Of a stretch of DNA of 5,314 nt, positions 1-5,314 are shown one piece after another (the stretch's first letter is position 1; each line of letters starts with the position of its first letter). The notes below the pieces were generated by a model. The model had not been told where the DNA came from. It searched no databases and worked only from the letters and a program-made list of their open reading frames with translations. A program made the position numbers and the translations under genes. The stretch is from Nitriliruptoraceae bacterium (GTDB lineage Bacteria > Actinomycetota > Nitriliruptoria > Nitriliruptorales > Nitriliruptoraceae): the NCBI GenBank assembly GCA_007120565.1, contig SKNK01000134.1, positions 1-5,314 of the forward strand, read 5' to 3'.

Positions 1-38
1 GCCAAGCGGCCGGCCCGGGTGTCGAACTGCTGGCCCAT
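1..38 (-). CDS. Start of a divergent gene, product unknown (partial, runs off the left edge)
   Basis: Reading leftward from the ATG at 38-36, the frame is open to the window edge and gives MGQQFDTRAGRL (12 codons plus two bases). The start is supported by a purine-rich Shine-Dalgarno stretch, GGAGGAGAGG on the minus strand (41-50), with about 7 bases between its GGAGG and the ATG. That is the best-placed ribosome binding site on this side of the intergenic region. Twelve residues are too few to name a family; no signal peptide or membrane segment is evident in them. The gene is divergent from the cyclase-transporter pair, with 391 bases between the two start codons, so the two units could share regulatory sites. 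The existence of a gene is fairly secure; its function is unknown. Confidence 0.6.
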   Translation of the reverse strand, partial: MGQQFDTRAGRL

Positions 39-40
39 CA

Positions 41-50
41 CCTCTCCTCC
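41..50 (-). promoter_or_regulatory. Strong ribosome binding site of the divergent gene
   Basis: On the minus strand this reads GGAGGAGAGG followed by TG and then the ATG at 38-36. It matches the 3' end of 16S rRNA well and lies at the expected distance. It is the main reason for calling the partial left gene. Confidence 0.65.
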
Positions 51-100
51 ATCTGCTGGTCGGGCTGCCGACCCTCTGCACCGACAGGCGGCGAGGGGCG

Positions 101-131
101 GTCCACCCCCTTCGCGGGGTTGCACGTGGAC
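101..131. repeat. Nested inverted repeat (potential hairpin)
   Basis: GTCCAC at 101-106 pairs with GTGGAC at 126-131, and inside it CCCC at 107-110 pairs with GGGG at 116-119 around the loop TTCGC, leaving TTGCAC (120-125) as a bulge. If transcribed leftward, the structure would sit in the 5' leader of the divergent gene, about 60 bases upstream of its ATG. It could equally be a protein-binding dyad or chance in GC-rich DNA. The pairing is seen directly; the role is unknown. Confidence 0.35.
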
Positions 132-199
132 GCCGCTGCACGGTCGGTCCACGATGCGGGACGAGAACCCTTCACCTGCGACGTCGACCGTTGTCCTGA

Positions 200-213
200 A
201 GGACTTGAGTCCC
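200..213. promoter_or_regulatory. DosR/DevR-box-like palindrome (putative operator)
   Basis: The core reads AGGACTTGAGTCCC, with a perfect 5-bp dyad GGACT/AGTCC around a TG centre. The published mycobacterial DosR (DevR) consensus core is GGGACTWWAGTCCC; 12 of 14 positions match, the exceptions being the first base and one of the two central W positions. Over the full 20-bp consensus the match is only 13 positions. DosR-type response regulators control hypoxia, nitric oxide and dormancy genes in actinobacteria. The site lies about 160 bases from the left gene's ATG and 215 bases from the cyclase ATG, so it could serve either. With bulged CCTG/CAGG arms (195-198, 213-216) it could also fold as an RNA hairpin. 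Binding is inferred from similarity alone. Confidence 0.35.
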
Positions 214-235
214 AGGCGCCTCTAGGATGCGGCAT

Positions 236-253
236 GAGGCAACCGTATGCCTC
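236..253. repeat. Perfect 6-bp inverted repeat GAGGCA-N6-TGCCTC
   Basis: GAGGCA (236-241) and TGCCTC (248-253) are exact inverted copies around the 6-base loop ACCGTA. An overlapping alternative dyad, GGCAT (231-235) with ATGCC (247-251), uses some of the same bases. There is no U-tract after it, only CTTTC, so a terminator is unlikely. It could be an operator or a leader hairpin for the rightward transcript. Confidence 0.3.
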
Positions 254-379
254 TTTCGCCCCGACCGCGACCGCCCGAACGCGCGGTCTAGGCGGTCCAC
301 GCGCGCTCCGCGACCGCGGCCACCGCAGCCGCTGACATCACCCCGGTGGGCGCCTCGCGCCCGGTGACCGCGGCCTTGC

Positions 380-385
380 TAATCT
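380..385 (+). promoter_or_regulatory. Weak -10-like element upstream of the cyclase gene
   Basis: TAATCT fits the actinobacterial TANNNT pattern for a sigma-70-type -10 box and is one of few AT-rich hexamers in this GC-rich stretch. It would place transcription start near 392, giving a leader of about 38 bases before the ATG at 430. No recognisable -35 box lies 16-18 bases upstream, so the call is tentative. Confidence 0.2.
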
Positions 386-429
386 CCGCTCGGGTCGGGG
401 ACCGACGACCTGACCCGCGGCGGGGCGAG

Positions 430-3400
430 ATGGGTTGCGACCAGTGCGGGACACCGAACCCGGGGGCTAACCGCTTCTGCGCGCAGTGTGGCTCGCGGCT
501 CCACGCCCAGTGTCGGTCGTGCGAGGCCGTGCTCGGGGCCGACGCCCGCTTCTGCGGGCAGTGCGGGACACCCGTTGAGCAGGATGCCGCACCCGTCGCG
601 TCGGTGGCCGTCGCGGACGATGCCGCCGCCACGCTCACGGCCGAGCGTCGCCACGTCTCCGTGCTGTTCGTCGATCTCGTCGGGTTCACCCGCCTGTCGG
701 AGGATCGCGACCCCGAAGCGGTGCGCGAGCTCCTCAGCGACTACTTCGACCAGGCGCGCACGTTGGTGCATCGCTACGGCGGCACGATCGAGAAGTTCAT
801 CGGTGATGCGGTCATGGCCGTGTGGGGGACGCCGTCCGCGCGGGAGGATGACGCCGAGCGAGCGGTGCGGGCCGCACTCGACCTCGTCGACGCCGTGGCC
901 GCGCTCGGCGACCATGTCGGCGTCCCCGGGCTCCGGGCGCGCGCCGGTGTCGTCACCGGGGAGGCCGCGGTCCGCCTCGATGCCGTTGATCAGGGGATGG
1001 TCGCCGGCGATGTGGTCAACACGGCCTCGCGGGTCCAGGGGGCGGCCACGCCGGGACAGGTACTCGTCGACGACGACACCCGAAGAGCATCAGCACAGGC
1101 GATCGCCTACGCCGAGGCCCAAGAGCACGTCCTGAAGGGCAAGGCCAACCCGGTTCGCCTGTTCGCGGCCCGCGAGGTGGTGGCGGGTAGTGGTGGGGCG
1201 CAGAGGTTCGATGGCCTGGAGCCACCGTTCCTGGGGCGGGAGCGCGACCTGCGGATGCTCAAGGAGTTGCTGCACGACGGCATCGAGCAGTCCCGAGCTC
1301 AACTCGTCGTCATCACGGGTGCCGCCGGTCTGGGGAAGTCGCGCCTGGGGTGGGAGTTCTTCAAGTACATCGATGGCATCGAGCAGGTGCTGTACTGGCA
1401 CATCGGCCGCTGTCTGGCCTACGGCGAGGGGATCGCCTACTGGGCGCTCGCGGAGATGTTGCGCATGCGCTTGCGCATCGGCGAGGCAGATGCCGAGGCC
1501 GAGGCGATGCGCAAGCTGGACGCCGGCCTGCAGGAGCTCATCACCGATGCCGAGGAGCGCGACTGGCTCAGACCGCGCTTGGCGGTGCTGCTCGGTTCAG
1601 CTGACGGGCCGACGGAGAGCATCGACCGCGACTCCCTGTTCGCCGGATGGCGCCTGTTCCTCGAACGGTTAGCCGCAGACGCGCCCGTGGTGATGGTGTT
1701 CGAGGACATGCAGGATGCCGACGACGGCCTCCTCGACTTCATCGACCACCTCCTCCAGTTCAGCGCCGACCTCCCGTTGTTCCTGCTCGTGTTGGCGCGC
1801 CCCGAGCTGCACGACCAACGTCCCTCGTGGGGCCGTCAGCGCAACGCGACCGTCCTGCACCTCGACCGCCTGCCCGACGGACGGATCGAGGACATGGTCA
1901 CGGCCATGGTGGACGGGCTCCCCGATGCTGGGCGCAAGGCCCTGGCCAGCCGTGCCGAGGGGGTGCCGCTCTTCGCGATCGAGACCGTTCGCATGCTGAT
2001 CGACCGCGACATCGTGGTCCCGCGGGGAGGCCGGTACGTGCTGGCCGCCGACGTCGGCGACCTCGACCACCTCGAGGTACCGCCGACGCTGCAAGCGCTG
2101 GTCGCTGCACGTCTGGACGACCTTCCCGATCCAGAGCGGTGTCTGGTGCGTGATGCCTCGGTCCTCGGCCAGTCGTTCACCCGCGACGCTCTGGAGGCTG
2201 TGGTCCGCGCTGCTGGCGACGTGCCGCTCGAGGCCGTCGATCGACTCCTTGCGGCCCTCACCGAACGCGAGGTCCTCACGCTGCGGGCCGATGCGCGATC
2301 GCCCGATGCCGGGCAGTACCGGTTCGTTCAGAAGGTCATGCGTCAGGTTGCGGAGCAGCGCCTGTCCCGGGACGACCGCAAGGTGCGTCACCTGGCCGCG
2401 GCTGAACACCTGCGTGAGAACCGCGAGGCAGGTGACGTCGCGGGCGTGATCGCCACCCACTACCTCGGCGCCGCCGAGGCACGGCCCGAGGACGACGACG
2501 CACCGCAGCTGCGTGCGACCGCCATCCACCACCTCGAACGCGCAGGTGACCGGGCCCGCTCACTGGCAGCGATCGATGAAGCCCTCCGCTACTACGAGCG
2601 CGCTCTGGCCCTGACCGAGGACGACGAGGATCGAGCACGCCTGTCAGAAGCGGCGGGGGTGGCGGCCCAACTGGCCGCGAAGTTCGAGCGCGCCCTCGAT
2701 CACCTCGCCCGGGCACGTGCGATCCTGCACGAACGGGGTGACCGGTCCGGCATCGCCCGGGTGGCGAGCTGGCAGGTCGAGACGCTGATGGACCTCGATC
2801 GGCCCGACGACGCGCTCGCGTTGGCTGAGTTCGTCTCGAACGACGAGGTCCCCGGCGCGGAGGACGCTCGACTCGCCGCGTCGATCGCCATGATCGCGGT
2901 CAACTACCCGGAGGCTGAGGAACCCGCCCTGCCGTGGCTGGAACGAGCCGCCCGTGCCGCCGAGGCCACGGGTGCCTGGGACGTCCTGGGGCGGGTGCTC
3001 AGCCTCAAGGGAGCCAACCTGGCTATCGAAGGACGGCCGATCGAGGCGGCAGCGCTGGCGGCCGGAGCCTTCGACCTCGCACGGCAGCACGGGTTGCACT
3101 TCCGCGCCGCGATCCAAGCGGTCTACCTGGCACACATCGCCCTCGATCGGGATCTGGATGAGGCGCAAACCTGGGCCGACGAGAGCGCGGCGTACGCGCG
3201 GCGCAGCGGCGATCGCCACAACCTGGCCGTCTCCCAGGACTGTCATGCGACCGTGCGGTTCGAGCGGGGTGACTGGGATCAGCTCGACGTCGACGGGCTG
3301 CAGGCGGTCTGGGTCAGCGCGGCCCGTGACGACGCCGCGGATCAGCTCCCGACGATGCTCGTGCTGTTCGCCGCGCACCTGGGCGACCGCTCGCTCCTGG

Positions 3401-3969
3401 TGGACGGTGACGTGCAGGTGGACCCGGACAGCCCCGGCCGGAACCCCCGGGAGGCATCGGCCCTCCTGCGACGCGCGATCCTGGCCGCAGCCGACGGTGA
3501 CCACGAAGCGTCGCTGCGTGCCGCCACCCTGGCCCACGGGCACGCGATATGGAACGTCGTCCACTGGTACGGCCACCTCGTGCGATCGATGATCGTCGAC
3601 GCCGCCCTGGCCCTCGGTCAGCTGGAGGTGGTCCGGGAGGCCCTCGGTGGACCGAGCAGCGCCACGGCCACCAGTCCGCTCGGTGGGGCGCACCACGCCT
3701 GGGGGCGCGCCCGACTCGCGGCGGCCGAGGGGGACAACCTCGTCGCTGAGGAGGCCTACCTCGGCGCGACCAGGATGTTCCGTGACCTGCGGCGACCGTT
3801 CTGGCTCGGCCGGGTGCTCCTCGACCATGCCGAGTGGATGATCGACCGTGACGAGCAGGCACGGACCCTTGGCTTGGCCACCGAAGCACGCGACATCTTC
3901 ACCCGGCTCGGCGCGGTGGTCCTCGCCGACCGCGCCACCCAGCTGACGGGACAGGAGGCCGCAGGATGA
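430..3969 (+). CDS. Multidomain class III adenylate/guanylate cyclase: double zinc ribbon, cyclase, AAA_16/STAND ATPase, TPR-like repeats
   Basis: Predicted cytoplasmic signalling protein of 1179 residues that should form cAMP or cGMP from ATP or GTP under control of an ATP-driven sensor. Residues 3-45 hold two four-cysteine ribbons (C3/C6/C17/C20 and C28/C31/C42/C45). Residues 72-245 are a class III cyclase domain: metal-binding D82 in LFVDLVGFT and D126 in EKFIGD, purine-contacting K122, transition-state N197 and R201 in DVVNTASR. Met190 replaces the usual Asp/Thr purine selector, so substrate and activity are uncertain. From about 266 comes an AAA_16-like NTPase: FLGRERDL, Walker A GAAGLGKS (297-304), Walker B-like VVMVFEDMQDAD (E425, D426), LARPEL (455-460), then a winged-helix-like part (550-660). 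About 697-1179 is alpha-helical and TPR-like, e.g. AIDEALRYYERALAL. No membrane segment is evident. The ATG at 430 was preferred to an in-frame GTG at 346 because the zinc ribbon begins right after it and the GTG lacks a ribosome binding site. The stop overlaps the transporter start. The architecture resembles known zinc-ribbon and STAND-linked cyclases; the family call is secure, the cue and product unknown. Confidence 0.9.
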   Translation: MGCDQCGTPNPGANRFCAQCGSRLHAQCRSCEAVLGADARFCGQCGTPVEQDAAPVASVAVADDAAATLTAERRHVSVLFVDLVGFTRLSEDRDPEAVRELLSDYFDQARTLVHRYGGTIEKFIGDAVMAVWGTPSAREDDAERAVRAALDLVDAVAALGDHVGVPGLRARAGVVTGEAAVRLDAVDQGMVAGDVVNTASRVQGAATPGQVLVDDDTRRASAQAIAYAEAQEHVLKGKANPVRLFAAREVVAGSGGAQRFDGLEPPFLGRERDLRMLKELLHDGIEQSRAQLVVITGAAGLGKSRLGWEFFKYIDGIEQVLYWHIGRCLAYGEGIAYWALAEMLRMRLRIGEADAEAEAMRKLDAGLQELITDAEERDWLRPRLAVLLGSADGPTESIDRDSLFAGWRLFLERLAADAPVVMVFEDMQDADDGLLDFIDHLLQFSADLPLFLLVLARPELHDQRPSWGRQRNATVLHLDRLPDGRIEDMVTAMVDGLPDAGRKALASRAEGVPLFAIETVRMLIDRDIVVPRGGRYVLAADVGDLDHLEVPPTLQALVAARLDDLPDPERCLVRDASVLGQSFTRDALEAVVRAAGDVPLEAVDRLLAALTEREVLTLRADARSPDAGQYRFVQKVMRQVAEQRLSRDDRKVRHLAAAEHLRENREAGDVAGVIATHYLGAAEARPEDDDAPQLRATAIHHLERAGDRARSLAAIDEALRYYERALALTEDDEDRARLSEAAGVAAQLAAKFERALDHLARARAILHERGDRSGIARVASWQVETLMDLDRPDDALALAEFVSNDEVPGAEDARLAASIAMIAVNYPEAEEPALPWLERAARAAEATGAWDVLGRVLSLKGANLAIEGRPIEAAALAAGAFDLARQHGLHFRAAIQAVYLAHIALDRDLDEAQTWADESAAYARRSGDRHNLAVSQDCHATVRFERGDWDQLDVDGLQAVWVSAARDDAADQLPTMLVLFAAHLGDRSLLVDGDVQVDPDSPGRNPREASALLRRAILAAADGDHEASLRAATLAHGHAIWNVVHWYGHLVRSMIVDAALALGQLEVVREALGGPSSATATSPLGGAHHAWGRARLAAAEGDNLVAEEAYLGATRMFRDLRRPFWLGRVLLDHAEWMIDRDEQARTLGLATEARDIFTRLGAVVLADRATQLTGQEAAG
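3953..3958 (+). promoter_or_regulatory. Consensus ribosome binding site of the transporter gene inside the cyclase 3' end
   Basis: A perfect AGGAGG lies within the last codons of the cyclase gene, seven bases before the ATG at 3966. Together with the ATGA overlap it fixes the transporter start and points to translational coupling in one operon. Confidence 0.8.
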
Positions 3970-5314
3970 CCACCACCGAGCAAGCACCGGCGGCACCGAC
4001 CTTCCGTTCCGTGCTCCGGCTCCCCGACTTCCGCTGGCTCGCGCTCGGACTGGGCCTGTCGACCGTGGGTGTCTTCGCCTACCACGTCGCCCTCTACGCC
4101 CTGGTGTACGAGGCGACCCGGTCCCCGGCGTGGGCCGCCGCAACGACGCTGGGACGGTTCCTCCCGAGCCTGCTGTTCAGCACCTACGGCGGCGTACTCG
4201 CCGAGCGGTTCGAACGTCGTCGTGTGCTGATCGTCACCGACACCATCTCGCTGGTGGTCATGCTCGGTCTGGCCGCCGTCGGAGGACTCGGCCTCCCCGT
4301 CGTTCTCGCCATCGTGCTCGCGTCGCTCATCTCCATGCTCGGCACCCTCTACCTGCCGGCGTCGATGGCCCTGGTCCCCGACATCGCCCAGGAGCACCAG
4401 CTCGCGACGGCGAACGCCTTCCTGCGGGTCGCCGAGAACGTCGTCACCATCGCAGGTCCGGCGATCGGCGCCGCCGCGGTCGGCTTCTTCGGTGTCGAGG
4501 CGGGGTTCCTCTTCTGTGCCCTGATGTTCCTCGCATCCGTCCTGTGCTCGTCCCGCCTGCGGGTTCGCAGCACGCCGTCGGACGTCACCGAGGGCGGCGA
4601 CGCCGGCGTGGTCCGGCAGATCGCCGTGGGCTTCCGGGCCCTCGGACAGTCCCGTACGGCGGCAACCCTGGTGGCCGCCGCCGTCGGCGCCGCCTTCTTC
4701 TTCGGCGTCGACACCGTGCTGTTCCTCGTCGTGTCCGACGAGCGGTTGGGGATCGGCGCGAACGGGTACGGGCTGCTGTTGGCTGGCCTCGGCGCCGGCG
4801 GCATCCTCGTGGCGCCGCTCGTCGGCCGTCTCGCCGAACGGCCCCGCCTGGCGACCATCATCGGCGCTGCCCTGCTGCTGTACACGGTGCCAACGGCGTT
4901 CCTGGTGTTCGTGACCGATCCGGCCGTGGCGATCGCGGTGCAGATCCCGCGCGGCGCCGGGGCCATCATCGTCGACGTGCTCGCGATGACGGCGATGCAG
5001 CGGTCCCTGCCCTCGGAGATGACCGCACGCGTCCTCGGGATCTTCGGGACGCTGCTCCTCGCGAGCATCTCGCTCGGCGCGCTCGCCACGCCGCTCCTGC
5101 TGAACGCCCTCGTCCTGGACATCACCCTCGTCGTGCTGGGAGGCGCCGGCGTCGCGGTGGTCCTGCTGGCCTACCCGCGGATCCGGGTGGTCGACCGCGA
5201 GGCCGCCGCCCGGCTGGAGGAGCTCGCACCGCGTATCGAGCTGCTCCGTCGCCTGGGCATCTTCGCGGATGCCAGCCGGCCCGGGCTCGAGGGCCTGGCC
5301 GCCTCCGCCGAGAC
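3966..5314 (+). CDS. MFS transporter (MFS_3/EntS-like) with a probable C-terminal cyclic-nucleotide-binding domain, 3' end cut
   Basis: Inner-membrane major facilitator, probably a proton-coupled exporter; the substrate cannot be read from sequence. The visible 449 residues start at an ATG inside ATGA, overlapping the cyclase stop by four bases, behind AGGAGG. About twelve hydrophobic segments can be traced: roughly 24-45, 57-78, 88-107, 110-133, 155-176, 178-195, 233-256, 266-288, 295-317, 319-342, 355-376 and 380-403. Between helices 2 and 3 is an MFS motif A variant, GGVLAERFERRRVLI (75-89), with Glu80 where Asp is common. LYLPASMALVPDI (128-140) and the following helix resemble the MFS_3 group that includes enterobactin and macrolide exporters. 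After helix 12 the chain does not end: a charged linker (405-420) leads into APRIELLRRLGIFAD and LEGLAASAE (421-449), which resembles the opening helices of CAP-family cyclic-nucleotide-binding domains. The frame is still open at the window edge. MFS-CNB fusions exist; as I recall, Mycobacterium tuberculosis Rv3239c and Rv3728 are examples. The transporter call is strong; the CNB domain is a good but incomplete inference. Confidence 0.88.
   Translation, partial: MTTTEQAPAAPTFRSVLRLPDFRWLALGLGLSTVGVFAYHVALYALVYEATRSPAWAAATTLGRFLPSLLFSTYGGVLAERFERRRVLIVTDTISLVVMLGLAAVGGLGLPVVLAIVLASLISMLGTLYLPASMALVPDIAQEHQLATANAFLRVAENVVTIAGPAIGAAAVGFFGVEAGFLFCALMFLASVLCSSRLRVRSTPSDVTEGGDAGVVRQIAVGFRALGQSRTAATLVAAAVGAAFFFGVDTVLFLVVSDERLGIGANGYGLLLAGLGAGGILVAPLVGRLAERPRLATIIGAALLLYTVPTAFLVFVTDPAVAIAVQIPRGAGAIIVDVLAMTAMQRSLPSEMTARVLGIFGTLLLASISLGALATPLLLNALVLDITLVVLGGAGVAVVLLAYPRIRVVDREAAARLEELAPRIELLRRLGIFADASRPGLEGLAASAE

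Larger units (their letters stand above)
39..429. other. Divergent intergenic region with no convincing gene
   Basis: Short open frames cross this stretch on both strands, but none has a ribosome binding site together with protein-like composition. It holds several dyad symmetries: GTCCAC/GTGGAC with CCCC/GGGG inside (101-131), GGACT-TG-AGTCC (201-212), GAGGCA-N6-TGCCTC (236-253) and GACCGCC-N15-GGCGGTC (269-297). The word GTCCAC occurs at 101-106, 147-152 and 295-300, and inverted at 126-131. No hairpin is followed by a T-run, so none looks like an intrinsic terminator. The region most likely carries the two divergent promoters and their operators. Confidence 0.6.

Noticed and set aside
38..235. 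A 65-codon minus-strand frame whose stop overlaps the left gene's ATG (TGATG), looking like translational coupling
   Set aside because: The overlap is tempting, but the peptide is Arg/Ser/Pro-rich without motifs, there is no convincing ribosome binding site at its start, and its last codons are simply the Shine-Dalgarno sequence of the left gene read as protein.
195..253. Hairpins considered as intrinsic terminators
   Set aside because: Neither stem is followed by a run of T on either strand, and the position between divergent starts does not call for a terminator.
120..335. A 71-codon plus-strand frame in the intergenic region, with an internal ATG at 234
   Set aside because: No Shine-Dalgarno at either start, no recognisable domain, and it runs through several inverted repeats; more likely non-coding.
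643..1164. Possibility that the cyclase domain is a dead pseudoenzyme
   Set aside because: Both metal-binding Asp, the purine-contact Lys and the transition-state Asn and Arg are present; only the purine selector is unusual, which is not enough to call it inactive.
2644..4143. A 499-codon open frame on the minus strand
   Set aside because: It is antisense to the TPR-like region and crosses the cyclase/transporter junction, whose plus-strand frames have clear domains. Long antisense frames are expected in GC-rich coding DNA; its composition is Arg/Gly/Pro-rich with no recognisable motif.
4349..5125. A 258-codon minus-strand open frame opposite the transporter
   Set aside because: Low-complexity Ala/Arg/Ser/Thr-rich translation opposite well-defined membrane helices; a shadow of the real gene.
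1..5314. CRISPR arrays, tRNA/rRNA genes, insertion sequences, attachment sites
   Set aside because: No regularly spaced repeats, no tRNA-like cloverleaf, no transposase frame with terminal inverted repeats, and uniform base composition across both large genes.

Overview
The window is GC-rich (roughly 70 %) with the codon bias of a high-GC actinobacterium: third positions are almost all G or C, GATCG/GACCG words are frequent and genes are packed tightly. A deep-branching group such as Nitriliruptoria, Acidimicrobiia or Thermoleophilia would fit, but no rRNA or marker gene is present to decide, so the organism is an inference.

Layout. Bases 1-38 hold the first 12 codons of a divergent minus-strand gene that runs off the left edge; a strong Shine-Dalgarno sequence supports its start. 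Bases 39-429 are a non-coding divergent intergenic region. It contains several inverted repeats, a four-times repeated GTCCAC word, a DosR/DevR-box-like palindrome at 200-213 and a weak -10-like element at 380-385. Bases 430-3969 encode a 1179-residue signalling protein: a double zinc ribbon, a class III nucleotidyl cyclase domain, an AAA_16/STAND-type ATPase and a long TPR-like helical C-terminus. From 3966 to the right edge lies an MFS transporter, overlapping the cyclase by four bases (ATGA) and preceded by a perfect AGGAGG. Its reading frame continues past the last membrane helix into what looks like the first helices of a cyclic-nucleotide-binding (CNB/CAP-family) domain, and is then cut by the window end.

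How the parts may work together. A large multidomain cyclase and a transporter that appears to carry its own cyclic-nucleotide sensor are made from one translationally coupled transcript. The simplest reading is a two-gene circuit: the STAND/TPR cyclase senses an unknown cue and makes a cyclic nucleotide, which gates or tunes the MFS transporter directly through its cytoplasmic tail. This is the most interesting point in the window. Two caveats apply: only about 30 residues of the putative CNB domain are visible, and the cyclase has Met instead of Asp or Thr at the classical purine-selecting position, so its activity and product are not certain.
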